Shown: positions 39,125 to 53,400, numbered from the stretch's first letter. The stretch: DNA of 64,000 bases from Dirofilaria immitis (GCA_024305405.1 JAKNDB010000107.1:3766501-3830500); one strand, 5' to 3'. The notes: generated from the letters alone by a model not told the origin. Program-made: numbers and translations.

Positions 39125-42100
39125 TTATTCTTTAACAATAAGTTGAATAGTTTGTTCAATATTTTTATTAAAATTTTTAATGAAATCACGATAGATTAAA
39201 TCAGCTCCTTTGACCAATGGCATTAATAAATAAATAGTTATGATAATTTTAATTGACCAATACACTGTCCAATATTTTAGATAATGATAAAAAAATACAT
39301 CTAATAATGATAACCAACCAAAAACAACCCAATATCTAAATTTAAGAAAGAATATGATAAGGAAATTTCTTTTTAAAATATCGTTAATTGTAAATTCTAA
39401 GAATTTTAAGAATTTGCGAAGAAAAAAGAAAAGAAAAACGGAATTTTTTTAAGATTTAAAATATGATTTGTATCTAATATCTTCTTACAATAAATTGCTC
39501 CATTCAGCTCAATAGAATTTTAAGAATTTTCGAATTTCAAAAAATTAGAAATTAAAAAAAAAAGAAAAAGGATTGCTTTCTTTGAAAATTATGATACTGT
39601 GATGAAATCATGATATTGTTTTTTCCTAATTATTTCACCTAATTCTTTCAAATACAAATAATCCAAAAACATTTGAATTTTTAATATAAAATTAAGCCTT
39701 CCAATGATAGATGTTATTATATGATAAAATCAAAGATATTTCAATTAACTAACACTACGATCGTTAATAACGGTTATTAATAACTTACTAAAAATTTAAC
39801 CACACATAGTAATTCTCTGTTACTATGAATCTGAATATTTTAAAAGATCAAAAATGCTATCATTTATACCTATACTTTATTATTTATTACATAAGGTTGC
39901 TTATAATTTTAGTGTGAAGTTAAAAGATCAGAATGATCTTATAATTTCATTCTGAATGCTCGTAATATCTATTATGGAATAATTTGTTATCAAGAAATGA
40001 ATAAATTTTGATAAATAACTAGAAAAAAATTTGCCTAAGCCAACTTCTACATGCATGAAGTCCATGATGTTCATATGTAGCATATGTTTTATACATAGGA
40101 TATCCAATACCCTGAAAAGTTAATAAATGAGAAAAATTAAACTTTAGAGAAAATGAAATATATATATTCATATATACCGTAATATAATATAGAAGTTTTG
40201 CCAAATCTCCACTTAGAATATATAAAAAACATGTTCCGATTAATATATAAAATATTATCACTCGTGAAATGCCCAGTTTTCCCTCAAAAATGTCCAACTG
40301 AAATGAATTTTATTATGTTTGATGAAAATTTTACATTGATTTATTATTTTTTATAATTTTAAGCTTTAATAAGTCATTTATTTTAGAAGTTTTTTTCGAA
40401 AAATGCACTGTTACATGAAAATCTAAGTTCAATTTTCTCAAGAAAAAAAAGAACAACTGTGTTTTTAATCAAGCATTATTCAACCAATTATTCATCAAGG
40501 TTTAAATTAAAGTTATTTAAATAATGTTAAGTTACAAATTTAAAAATAATGAAATTTCGTAAATTTTTCAAAATTATAAAAGTTGAAAAAAGGCAAAATT
40601 AGAAATTAACGGCAATATTGAATAATGCATACTTTTCAAATGAGATAACCATTGAAAAATCGAAATAAATTGCCACAATTAAACTTCCAAAAAAAAAAAT
40701 GAAATAAAATAAACTTTAATAATGAAATGTTTGCTACCATTGGTTGCATCGTCTATTATCGCTATCATATAGATAATTAATCACGATTGTGTGAATGTTT
40801 TGAGGTGTCAAATCCCACCAATATTCTACTAAAGTATTATTTGACGTGCGTACGACCATGCTGCTTTTCATCCCAAAAACTAGAATTTGAATTCAATTCT
40901 TGAAAAGATTTTTTTGTAAATTATTAGAAGAATCATCCGATCATTCAATGCAATAAATCTCTGAATAATGAGCAGATTATACGGCTAATATGACTGCATA
41001 TGCCGAATTTTCCTAGCAAAATATAGATTAAAACTATTTATAGCCGATACTGTAGCTAAATGATCACTACATTTCGAGGTATTTTTAACGAATAATAACA
41101 AATATTTTTTTAAAAAGATATATGCCTTATAAATTCAACATTAATTAGTTTTTACCTTTATCAATAAATTGTTTTAACTATACTATAATTTCTAAAGATA
41201 GGAAAAATTAATTTAAACTAAACGTCGCCTTATTTTCAATCTCTTAACCTCCGTGAATAGGTTTTTTATTATACATTAATAACATTTTAATGCTATCAAT
41301 CTTGTATTGCAATATAAAAACATGGGCAAAAGCAAACTTCTCTCTCGTATTTGCTATAAAAAAAATCACACGTTTTTTCCACTTTCTCAAGTGAAAAGTG
41401 ACGTAAGTAAAAACAGAGATTTTTCTATATGAAATTTTCTTCATCCCAATAAAAACTGGTCATTATCAAAACAACTCGAAATAACAAATTTTAACTGTTT
41501 TTAATGCAAAAATAAATGAAATTATTATACATGAAAGATCGGAACTGTAATCGGAAGTAAGCGAACTTGTTCGTTGATTGCAGCCAGGCTAAAAGTTAAT
41601 GAATAATGAATTCTTGATAAATCTTAAAGTTTGTATTACGATATCACCTTGGAATAAAATGAACAGTAAATGAATAAATCATTTTAGGATACTTCATAAA
41701 TTATATAATAAGAAATCCTGATAAGATCTGAAATAAAGCATGATTAATTCGAGACAAGATTGAATGAAATGAAATTTACAATAAAAATAGTAATCAGTTG
41801 TATCATAAAAGATTCGATTAATAGCTTATTAAAATATTATTGATAAAGTAACTTAAAAAATATTCTAAAGTGATAATCTTTATATTTTGGCAAATAAATA
41901 TTTCTTGAAACTAATTTAACACATTTCTATATGAGAAGAATAGAATTAATATCAGGAAAACATAATTAAATTGTATGAAGAATAAATCAATATCAAGATA
42001 TTTAAATTTAAAATTAATTTAATTTTGAGAAAAAATCAAAATTAAGCGAAAAAAGAGCTAAAATTTACACTGTTTGAATTATTCGATGTTGCACCTCGTA

Positions 42101-42347
42101 GCATTGTATCCGGCGAAATCGATCGTTTATAAGAATTAATGGAATTTGTTGACAGCGTTGATTTATTTACATCGCCTGATGTTATCAGCTTCTTATCTAA
42201 ATTGCTTCCATCCATTTCAATCGCTGTTTTTAAATCAGAATCGGAAGATGGGAATATTTCGTGACGATGAACAAGTTGTGAATTCTCGGACAATATCTTA
42301 TTACAACTTCCTTCATTGGCCGCAACTGATGACGTTTGACTTGCCAT
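39125..42347 (-). CDS. REEP5/Yop1/DP1-type ER membrane-shaping protein
   Basis: Hairpin membrane protein (TB2/DP1/HVA22 family) that curves ER tubules. Exons in transcript order: 42347-42069, 40297-40178, 40111-40035, 39335-39125. Core: DIFEGKLGISRVIIFYILIG, then GIGYPMYKTYATYEHHG, then SWLRYWVVFGWLSLLDVFF and MPLVKGADLIYRDFIKNF. This corresponds to the family pattern GxxYPAY...WLTYWVVYG...PxxNGAxLLY. The intron after SWLR uses a GC donor (AG/GCAAAT, donor at 40034). The first exon (93 residues, Ser/Asn-rich, MASQTSSVAANEG) is joined by phase and strand only, across a 1.8-kb intron, so that link is less sure. Total 229 codons without any frame repair. TTAATAG lies 4 nt before its ATG. Confidence 0.85.
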
Positions 42348-43580
42348 CTTTCTATTAAGATCAGTATATTTTTAGCGATCAACTTCTGAAAATTATGTTA
42401 ACTGAAATATTTTATCAATCCAACATTGCATTAAAAGCAATATCAGCAATATAGTTTAACAGTAATCATAAGAAACTATTGAATTAATTATAGCACCAAA
42501 AATTATCATGCTATATCACATAGTATCATGTTATGTTATAATATACGATTCCCATCCTATATCTTGCACCCATCAAATCCATCTTCCATTTTAAAATTAT
42601 TGATTTCTTCCCAAAAATTTCCAAAGCAATAGCAAAAATAAGCTTATGGAAATCCCATGCTATACTAAACTTCTCCCGAATGTGATATCACCGATTTGAT
42701 TTTATCTCTTTCTTTTGACCGAAAAAATTCACACTTTTAATATTTCCATCGTCGAATCTTTTACTTTGTTACCAAAACTAACTCTATGATGCTCATACAA
42801 CCGCAACCAATCAAATGAATCGAATGAACAATGAGCAAAACAAATTCGTATTGATATTTGATGAAACAAAGACTTAAAAGAACAAATTTATTTTGCATAA
42901 TATAATATATAGTGCGTGGTTCATTGGTCAATTAATCAATATATTCCCGAGAAAAAGAGTCAGAGTCAAACCTTTGCATTGTTTTGGATCCAATAAAAGA
43001 AATTACTATTATTATTCGCTAATAATTAATTAGACCATAACAATTTCCTGACAACATTATGATACTAATATCATCAAAATCTTCCGTTTAAACTCCTCTA
43101 CCATCATGAACTTAATTACACAAACCATCAGGAAGGATTATACTATCTTCTGAGAACTATTTCCCGGCATATCTGACACTGCCGTTGCCACTTCATATTT
43201 ATGACGATGATTATGTACAATTTAATCAAGCTATTATATGAATAACAAGAAACGTATAATAAACGTCAAAAAAACAATTGAAAAAACAAAAGAAAACTTG
43301 AAAAACAAACGGTTGAAAAAACAAAGAAAACTTTCCTCAAACTTCTGAAATGTTACGCAAATTTGTTGAGCTTTTGATTTTTATGAGTATATTCAAGTAC
43401 AGTAGATGCTCAATACATCGAAATAACACAAACATATCTTCTATGATTGCAATTAGTCAGATTATATATTACCATATTATAATTAATTTCTATTTCCAAA
43501 TCAATTTATGTATCTATGATTCTCATAACACAATCAAGAGCTTCGCATACTAAATTCAAACAAAATTTGCATTATCCCAA
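42348..43580. other. Intergenic gap, no feature recognised
   Basis: It lies between the REEP start and the BUD13 stop, both on the minus strand. It probably holds the REEP promoter and the BUD13 3' UTR. Nothing else is supported. Confidence 0.55.
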
Positions 43581-44330
43581 TTAAACTTCATATTTCGCAA
43601 TGTTTTCATAATATTCAGTTCGTTGAGCTACTTTCTTATTAGCTATTTCAGCTATTCGATCTTCAAAGCCATTTGAACGATTCACTCCATCCCATCGATA
43701 ACCTGGCGCAATATTGAAACGATTCGGTGGCCAACTTCCATTATATTTTGGATATACTGAAAAAAAAATACAGTAATTGATAATTTCCATTAAAATTCAA
43801 ATAGTTTTGAATATTTGGACCATTATTTAAATTTTAATGAGAATTTAAAACTAAACAATAAAACGATAAATGAAATATTAAATAAACGTGCTCATAAGTG
43901 ATATACATATTATGGTAAACTAAAAACAAAGACCGAAAGTATATATTTAATTTTAACTAGGAATTAAAATTAAAAAAACCGAAAATTCCTATAATAAATG
44001 TTTGGCAAAAAATTCATCATTCACGACTCTTACCATTTCCACTTTTTGTTTCTGCTTCTTCTTTCTTTTTTTCACGTATTTATACATCGGATCTTCCGCA
44101 CGCAATTGCTGAAATATATTTCCAATACCAAAAAATTTTTACTCATACTATTTCATATTTCCAATTTGTGCTCGAAAGATCTCATTTTAAGTTTAATTAA
44201 TTAAAAGAGAAAAATAAATACGGTAATAACAACAGATAATCTTCAGCAAAAATAGTGGAAAGTCAATTATTATTAGAATTATATAATAAAAGATATAAAA
44301 AATTTGAAATACTTTTTCATCATATTTCAT

Positions 44331-44372
<42 letters not shown>

Positions 44373-47300
44373 AAATCTTTTCAATACAAACATTCTATAG
44401 TAATAAAAAAAAATTAAGACTATAACTATTAAGAAAAAAAAAAGAAATTTACACAAATGAAGCGATATAATAATATTTGTTTATCAATAAAAATACCTCT
44501 TTCAAGTGTTCATTCATCGCCTTATCATCAACATGACGTGCAAAATCTTCTTGCGCTACTCGAGCCATTTCATTTAATTTTTGACTTCGCTAAAACAAAA
44601 TTTTTGAAATCCACACAACTATTGATTCCACTTAAGATTTTTAATATTTAAAATTACATTTAAGTAAATAAAAAAATATATGTATAGGAAACCTCTTCTA
44701 ATTAAAAAAATATATGTATAGGAAACCTCTTCTAATTGTCGTATGCCTTTGTTCCATCTTTTATATTTCTCCTCTAATTCCTTTTGCTTTTTAGCTTCAC
44801 GTTCCTTCGTTTCATTACTTTTTGATTCGCGTCCTTTACCAGTTAATTTGCCACGACGAATAGTTGCCACGTTTTTATCATCCGTATATCCTTTCCAACT
44901 TTTGAGTAACTTCAAAAAGCAACAATTCGAAAATTTTCAAATTTTAATTGCATTAATAAATGAAATGTAATGAAATTAAAAATTAGAATGAATAAAATGA
45001 GCAATATCTATGTTTGAATCTCTAAAATACAACTATTTTAATTATATCATATATTCGAAGCTATTTACCATCAAATCTTATTCATTTTCAAAATATAATT
45101 TAGAGAGAAATTTTTTAAACAATCACAAGTGAAATGCTTACTTTTGTTTCATTTTCTTGAAGTCGCATCATTTCTTCTCGATGCGTTTCCAGTGTTTTAG
45201 CACCAACCTTTCTTCCATTCATCGGTTTAACATCGCTCTCACTTGCCCGGTCGCGTTTACTAAGAAGACGTGATGTCCCACTGTCAATAGATGAATCTCT
45301 TCGCCGTCGATGATCTATAAAATATTATCATGTTGAAGTAAGAATTATTCAATGGAACGAGAATTATAACTTGCTTTGATCCCACATAAATATATTAAAC
45401 ATAAAGTTGCAAAGCTAATTCCCAACCGAAGAACATGAGATCAGCTTATTAAATAACTTAAATTTAAATTATGGGTTTTTGAAATTTCTGCACTATTCTA
45501 GGATGAAAAAATATTGTCAAGACATTCCGCCTAAAGAGCTATTGGAAACCAAGGATTCAATGAAAGTGTGATTGTCAAATCCAGGCATCAAAACATAATC
45601 AAATTTTAATTATACAGCTTCGCATAATATAGCCCTATTTTATAACAAACAGCGAGAATATTTGAAAGAGTTTACATAAATTGATTTATTATTTACCTTC
45701 ATGATGTCTATGAAGACTGCTAGAACTTTCCTCCCGACTTCTTTCATAATGTTTTTGTCTTTTTTTCCAACATTTTCGTCATGCGACGATGCATCAGAAT
45801 TCCAGCTACTTCTTTTCTGTCGATAAGAGTCGATACTACTACCACTTTCCTTCCGTCTCCGACGTCTATAACTTTCAAATTCCTTCTTACGGTTTAAAAT
45901 TTCAGCATAATCATCACGCTTACGTGGTGGAGAAAGGTCTGAGTCAGAATTATCTGCTGGTTTTTTACGTCTTGGAGGTGAAGCATCCGAAACATCATCA
46001 TTAGAATTTCGTTTTGCACAATTCGTTGGCCTTCTTGGTGGAGATGCATCTGAGTCAAGTGACTCATCTTTTATTCTGCGACGTGGTGATGAAACATCCA
46101 AGCCCAAATCATTGCCTGATTTTTTCGTTTCGAGAATGAATGATCCTCACTTTTATCAGAATTTCGTTTTTCACAATTTGGTCTTCTTGGTGGTGATGCA
46201 TCTGAATCTAGTGGTTCACTTTTTATTTTGTGCATTAGCAATGAAATATCTGAACCGGCAGTTACTTTTCCCACTATTTCTTGATCAGTATAACGACTCT
46301 TATTTCCGACTGAAGCACTTTTCAATGACTGCACGCTGGTAGTTGGAAGAGATATCTCATCTTGCGTCACTAAAAAGAAAATTAAAAATAGTAAATAATT
46401 CAAAAGCCGAACATTTTATATACTTAAAAAAATCGAAGAGACCTAAAAACACCAGAGTAAACTAATTGTCAACACCAGATAAATTGAACAAAATAATATA
46501 ATGATTGCTATAATAAGTTTTTTTAAACTTATGTGTAGATAAATGAACGTTCATGTCTGATAAAAATTTCAACTAGAGAGTTTCATTGGAAAAATTCCAT
46601 TCATTGTGCCCTGAACGGCAACATTTCATTGTAAAAGAGATTATCAAACCGAAATATTACTAATATTAGCAAAAACGAACCATTTTGATCGAACGACGAA
46701 TCGCACTGTTTACGAGTTGCATCCGTTTCCGCTGCAAAATAAAGAAATTCATTCCAAAATAGAATGAAATGAAAAGTACCAGAAAGTAAAACTTAATTTT
46801 TCAACATATAAGTATTTGAAAATCTAGAAATGAATGAAAGAAACAATGAAAGTGTCCAGGAAAAGCAAATGATTACTTTTAAGCTCGACAACTTCAAATG
46901 CTGCTGGCTTGAACTTGGGCACTGAATGTAACTTTTTAATTCTTTCAACTATCTCAATCTTAAAATGAAATGTGATGTGGTTTATATCGCAAAATCAGTC
47001 ACACCAAATTAATTTATATGATTTACACTCTTAAAAAGAATTAATTTTTTTATTGCTTAAGGAGACCGATATTTATTATTATAGCCATCTAGCTGGAGAA
47101 AAATCTAAAAAGTTCCTTAAACATAAAAAATAAAAATCGAATTTATACTTGAAAATACTAACTTGAGTTTCAAATAACTTGGTAGTATTAGGAGCTAAAA
47201 TACTGCATCATAAAAACAAATAATTGGTATTATTTCATTAATTGAAAAAATGGAAATCATTCACTAACATCTCTGTCGCTCTCATCATCCGAAGAAGTTT

Positions 47301-47999
47301 GCCCATTACGTGGTGCAACATCGACAAAAGCATCATTTTCATGAATTTTCAATCTGAAAACGATTATTTTTAATGCTTTATTACAATAAAATAACCTTGG
47401 CTTGTGAAATAATACTCAGTTAAACTAAAGATTAACTAAAGATAAACATAACAGAAAGTTGATAAAATTAGAAAAAGTCTCCTTCACAGATTTATAACTC
47501 TTTGATAGCACAAATAAAGTTAACTATTAATTTTGAAAATGAGAATCTTCTGCTAAAGCTAAATAGCTAAACAGTTTATTTGCAAGTGAAAGGATTACTG
47601 GAAATCTTTTATCAACTTACGAAGAAGAGATCTATATATGGTCACAAAGTGGTTTCTTTTGATCAAATGATGATTCACTTTCAATCTTTTCATGTTTTTC
47701 AGCATAACCTAATGCTATAAAAAATTTTTAAAATCCTTTAATTTTTCCTCCAACAAATAACACATATTATCGGTATCAAAAACCAAAAAAGACCCTTATA
47801 TTGCTGACTCCAGAAAAAATATCTGCTAGCCTTGCAAAAAATCTAATCTAGCACTCTCATAGTCCCCATTTGAAACCAGATTATAACAAACCCAATTCCA
47901 GTCTTCTTTTTTTCTTTTTGTGTTTTTTGATGATTGTTTATCTTTACTGAGGTACTTTTTGAGGTATTCCTCTCGCGCTTTCTTTGCAGAATGATCCAT
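43581..47999 (-). CDS. BUD13: BUD13-like pre-mRNA splicing factor (RES complex)
   Basis: Spliceosomal B/Bact-stage RES complex subunit acting in the nucleus. Exons in transcript order: 47999-47892, 47353-47265, 47194-47163, 46958-46877, 46731-46681, 46369-45697, 45314-45142, 44909-44727, 44589-44497, 44108-44034, 43756-43581. N-terminus has EYLKKYLS. The middle has repeated SDASPPRR motifs and an Arg/Ser-rich tract. Then follow [20 protein letters not shown] and [11 protein letters not shown]. The diagnostic C-terminus is [22 protein letters not shown]. Five single-base losses, all in A/T runs (47907-47913, 47923-47928, 46120-46125, 45760-45766, 44066-44072), must be restored; then phases close and length is about 579 residues. 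An optional exon near 47640-47713 ([12 protein letters not shown]) is unresolved. TTTCAG precedes the start by 8 nt. Confidence 0.93.
44336..44370. repeat. TA dinucleotide microsatellite (intronic)
   Basis: An uninterrupted TA run of about 35 bp in an intron of BUD13. A shorter run lies at about 3581-3608. Confidence 0.9.
44670..44737 (-). repeat. 34-bp tandem duplication copying a BUD13 5' splice site
   Basis: Two perfect 34-bp copies (44670-44703 and 44704-44737) each contain, on the minus strand, AATTAGAAGAG followed by GTTTCCTATAC. That is the last codons of the [14 protein letters not shown] exon plus the donor. The exon-proximal donor (44726) keeps the phase. Use of the distal one (44692) adds 34 nt and shifts the frame. 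Confidence 0.93.
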
Positions 48000-48686
48000 T
48001 TTTCCAATCTGAAATTCCACATTCTATTATAGAAATTATCATGATGAAAATTAACCTTCCACGCACAAAGGTAATAATGAATGAAATTGTCTATAAATCA
48101 TGATTTATAAATGAAAAAAGGAATCCAATGGTAAAACAAACCTTGAAATTCTTTTCATAAACCTTGAAATGAATAAAATTTTATACCATCTTTAAAATAA
48201 CAATTTTGTAAAATTGAACAGATATTATAATAGCCACGAAATATACCAATAATTTATATTTATTCTCCTCAATTCATTATTGTAATATGACAATTTATGA
48301 GTCCATTTCGATAAATTCTTCTTCATAATAATTTATCTCAATTCCACAATTTATTAATATCATTTTTTACTCAGTTCCTTAACGCTGCTAACATTCAAAA
48401 TCAAAGCAAAATTTATTTTCCTTTGTTGATATTAGTTATAACTTTCTCGAAACATTTTGCCTATTAATTAGCCCATCAGTTCTTTCAGATACTGAATTCT
48501 CGAACTAAATCAATATGCTCATCAAAATAGACAGTAACGAATAACGTTAATAGATGCAATAGCGAGAATATGAGAGTTCGTTCGTTTCAGCAACTATTCA
48601 TTACTCTGATGAGTGCTCCAAAGAATACGAAAAAATGAGGGATCACATGACTGAACAACAAATAATTACAAATTAATGTCAATAAA
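48000..48686. other. Gap between DAD1 3' end and BUD13 5' end
   Basis: Both neighbours are on the minus strand, with DAD1 upstream. The 690-bp spacing is larger than a typical nematode operon gap but does not exclude one. No exon was recognised. Confidence 0.5.
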
Positions 48687-49802
48687 TCAACCTAAGAAAT
48701 TTGCAATCACAAGATGAAGTACCACATGTGCAAATATAAAATCGGCGAAAGCACGTTCCGGAGCAATATGAGGAAATAATGGTTTGTTTTCTGGATTAAC
48801 CTGGATGCGAAGTGATGCTAAAAATTTTTTTTAAATCGAAAACATGACCAAAATTTCAGTTGGGAAGATATTTAAAGAATTTCTTGGAAGAGAAGAAAAT
48901 GTAATTAATCAAAAATTATAATTCGATAAATTACAAATTCAATTCAGAATCATAGGTATAGAAACAACAAATAGAACTGCTTTATATTTGTTAGTCAATG
49001 TCCGAAAACACAAAAGACGAAAAAATTAAACCTGCTAAGACAAAACAACCAATTGTCGATACGAAACCAGACAGGAAAGAGTTGAATGGAAATGTCCCAA
49101 CAAGGACACAGTAAATAAATCTGCAAATACAATAATAAATGACTGAGTTGAGTGAAATAAAATGTAAGAGTAAAACAATATGTAAAACTCGTAATTAGAC
49201 ATGCAAAAATAAAATCTTAAAAGGACCCAATAAATCAGACAATCATTGAAAAATTGAAAAAACACTAACACATAAGGGTGCGAGTAGAAATAAATCAGTA
49301 ATATAATTAAATTCATATAATGTTCACATTTCAATCAAAAATTTTAGACAAAAATATAGAATTTAAAATAATTCATTTCAAATGAAACATTGAAATGTTG
49401 AAAAATAATGAGAAGAACTATGTCAATGCTAGCCGAAATGTATGAATAGATTTCTTTTGAGCATATAATAGATAATAAATAGCTTTTCATTAAGAAAAAG
49501 TATGAATTCTCTTCATGAATCAAAGGAAAATCTATGATGGTATAAAATTAATATTTTACTTGCAAACATATATAAACTCTTTGTATTTTTGCATCCGTTG
49601 CTTGATGAGAAGCAATAACAAAGCATCGCTTCCTACAAAATAATGAATTTAAAGGAAATATGATTGAAAGTGAATGATACTTACTGGATGACACCGGTTA
49701 TGAAGATGTAGAACATGTATGCATCAATAAGTTTTAACTTTTGGGCGTTGTCCGCCGATATTCATCGAACAAATTTGCCAATACTGTGATCAATCTCATC
49801 AT
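48687..49802 (-). CDS. dad-1: DAD1, oligosaccharyltransferase subunit
   Basis: Small ER membrane subunit of the N-glycosylation oligosaccharyltransferase (Ost2 in yeast); its loss triggers cell death in animals. Exons in transcript order: 49802-49685, 49120-49032, 48817-48687. Reads [20 protein letters not shown], then [19 protein letters not shown], then [19 protein letters not shown], then the family-typical [19 protein letters not shown] and the invariant ending NFLG. The frame changes between RRTTP and QKLKLID unless one base is restored in GGG at 49743-49745 (+ strand). With it, total length is 112 residues, as for known DAD1. Three hydrophobic helices are visible. Confidence 0.95.
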
Positions 49803-50430
49803 TAATCACTGAAGTTAGCATAATTTAAAGCTTCAAATGCTTAAACTTATAACCCAAAGAAAATTATGATATTTTGAATGCCAAATAAACGACAGAAATT
49901 AAATATTGATCGAAGACTGGGGAAGAGGATATCTGAGATGGATATTGTTACAATATTTTGTAGGAAACGGGAACCCTGCAGTAGACATAATTCCTTCAAA
50001 TTTACATTGTAATGGTTATAAGATTATCGCGTCCGTAGAGAGCCGAGAAGGGAAAATGTCAACCTAATCGCTACAAATTAAGCGTATATGCATACGACAA
50101 TACCAACGGTATTTCCCGGTCGGACGAATTCTTATCGGGATAAATTTTCATATCGAGATGTTGACATGCTTCTGATAGACTAGTTAGAGAGTGCTAGAGT
50201 TTGCATATCTGCAGTTGCGTGTTGCAGATTTCATTGGTTCAAGTGCATGCTTTGTTAATTACACATTTCTAGTGAACTTCGAAACCTTAGGACTTTTGTG
50301 AATTAACAAATTTCGACGATTAGCAAATTGTAATTTTGAGAAATCTGCACATTTATTTGAAACTGACGTAAAGTATAACATACATCAGGCTCAACGGATG
50401 ATTCTTTACACGTGAGAAGCGAAGACTACG
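49679..50430. repeat. Segmental duplication, DAD1 copy (exon 1 plus upstream)
   Basis: This 750-bp segment (DAD1 exon 1 and about 630 bp of its upstream DNA) is similar, in the same orientation, to 55482-56270. Shared anchors in order: the exon itself, GTTAGCATAA, GATGGATATTGTTA with CAATATTTTGT, TTTTCCGGTCGGACG (here TTTCCCGGTCGGACG), GTTAATTAC, and a GATG...TT...GTGAGA end block. Unique DNA lies on both sides. Confidence 0.8.
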
Positions 50431-53400
50431 GCATGTTTTTATGGTTATATTTTAGCAGTTTGTTAGTGAGAGAAAAAAAAATCATAAGAATAGCAAAAAG
50501 AAATGATAAGATAATATTTGGTTATTAATAAAAGTAACTTTTTTAAGTATTCATTCTGTTAGCGTGGCATATAAAAGCTTTTGCGCCTCTGAGTTATTTC
50601 ATTTTATTTTTGATTTTGTTGAAATAAAATTTTTCGAAATTTAAGCAACGATTGATTCATTCAAATTAGATTTTACGGGCAGTGTTTGAATAATTACATT
50701 CAATGCAATTAGAATGGTTTGGAAAAAAAACTTTTCGAAAATATAATGTAGTTTATACACGTTATGCATATCGATTAGAAATAAACTATATTCTCGAGAA
50801 TAGTTATTGGCAATAATTTGATACGGCAATAATTTAAATTTATTTTTTAGGAAAGGCATAGCACATGCAGTGATATTGGATTTATTAGTCATGTCAAGGA
50901 ATAAAATGATAAATAATCGATAAGTCTTTGATTTGGCTGATTTTTGACGACGAATATTTGCAGCGATTGTTTTATAATTTTAGTAATATCGAGACATGAT
51001 GACGTGAAGATATGTAATATGTTTATTCTTTGTATATGTTTGAATATTGACGTTGAAAAGTAACGTGTAATAACGTGTAATTTCTATGGATATTAATTAT
51101 TCATTCATCATTTTTCATTGTAATCGTATTGCATTCGCATGCATTATTAATTAGTTACGATATCGAAAAAACTTACGTAAATTATTCAAGAATGAATTTA
51201 TAGATGCGATAGTTTCAAAAAATAAAATATATTTCCATACATCAGTTGTTAAAAACGAAAACGTTTCAAGAAATGAAAGGTTTAAGTGTCCTGAAACTTG
51301 CAGAGAGATAAAAATTAAGTCCATTTTAAGTGTCATTTAGTTATATCATATCATATCATGAGGTTCAATGACATACTGTATTCCGTATTGTGCCATATGC
51401 ATTAATCCATTTATAAGTGACAAAATTTTTGATCAGCAAATATCGCAATCATTTTCGCTAGCTTGACATACAGTATTTACTTGACATGAATTTTTCCAAC
51501 TTTTTATTACAACATATCAAATAATTTTACAGTATTATCTTTCGATGAATTAATAAGAATATAATTGGATATAAGTAATATTAAATAATGAAAAGGATAG
51601 AATGAGATTCATAATTATTTCTATATTTCTGCATTAGTTAGAAAATTGGAATAGAATTTTGGTTTTTTCAATCAGAATTGCTAATTAATAATTTTACTAT
51701 ATAAAATGAAATTCTTCATTTTCATTGGTCTTTAAGTTCAATTATAATTTCTTTATCAAATGATTAATAACGCTCTTCGATAATTATTAAAAATTATTTT
51801 TGAAATAAGACGTTATTGTTTTTCCCTATCATCTCGAAAGTTTCAATTCTCTTATCATTCAGTGCCATCTCCATCATCATCAATATCATTACTATCATTA
51901 TCATCATGGAACAATCATTAAGCATTTTTTTCTGCACATTTAACAACACAGCCAAGAAAGTGATCCAATCACTCGTACAAATTTGATAGCATGTAATATA
52001 TAAACACATTTATTGTAATATTTAACAAAAATGGTTTAACGCAAATGTCAAAGTCTGATTTGATATTATCTTCACTGATTCAATTTATCACATTTTATTG
52101 AGATGTATGAGTGATATTTCAACTTCAATAAATCATCAAAACAAACAATTAAAATGTCACAATAAATTTCTTTTTTTTCAAAATGGCATTTCTTTCTAAA
52201 TGAAAGATTAAATGATATTTACGAATTATTTAATTCTTTAATTTATTTTTTTCTTTTTCAGGCAATACTACACTCGACGTTTTATTTTTAATTAATTATA
52301 AAAGTTATTCAAAAAAGTTTCAAATATTTTTATTAAAAAAATCGCAGCTTCTGATCCTTAAACTTCTAAGCTTTATTCAGATACGCCCTCGTCGTAACAT
52401 AGATTTATTGAAATATTTAAAGAGAAGGATTTATTGCAAATATCAAAATTTGTTTTTAAATAATCTTCATCAATTCAACTTGTCATATTTGATTGAAATA
52501 TACGAGAAAAATGAAAGATAAAATTAAGTGACAAGAACTTTCGCTATAAAAATGAAGCGTTAAGATAAAAACTTTCTTTTTAATCTAACAATTTAATTAA
52601 TCCAGTAACCTTTATTCGATGATTTTTTTTTCATAAAGACATTAAGTATCGATTTAATGCATAATTATGGCGAAAAAATTTTTTATAATCATAACTGTTA
52701 AGTTGCACTGATAAAAATTTAAGAATTATTATCTTTTTAACTATCTTTTATGAAAATTAAATCAGCATTCATTTAATATTTTCTTCTCTTCATTAATTGT
52801 ATAAAATTATGAAATTTCTTATTTTCTTATTTTTAAGCATCGATGCTTTTCAATGTTATAAACAAAAAAAAAAAAAAAAGAATTTGAGGAATAGATACGA
52901 ACAGCAACTTTGCGGACTTAATGATATTTTTATCACACAAATATTAGATATTTCTTACTCTGTCATAATTTACTCACATAAATGAATTTACGTGTAAAAT
53001 TAACAATTCATAAAAATATTTTCAGTGGATTACTCAATTGAAAATGAATATACATCCTTTTCGTGCATGACTATCAATCTCGAGAAAAGTTGTTGTAATT
53101 TCTTTGCTGATGATAATAATGAAATGAGATAACAATTTGTTTCTTCCTAAAATACTTGCTATGGCTGAAAATAAAATAAATATTATTATTTTGAACATTA
53201 TTATTTCACATTTATTTCTGTTTTGCGAAATATTTTTACGTCAACAATCTATTAATCAGTACTATGCTTTCTCTATCAGCAATTACATATCGTTAAGCAG
53301 AATCGATTAGTATTTTCTTCAATATCATTTTACTTCGATGAAAATTTCGACAGAAAAATATATTTGTATTGTTTCTCAGACACTCTTGAAGTCATCCAGG

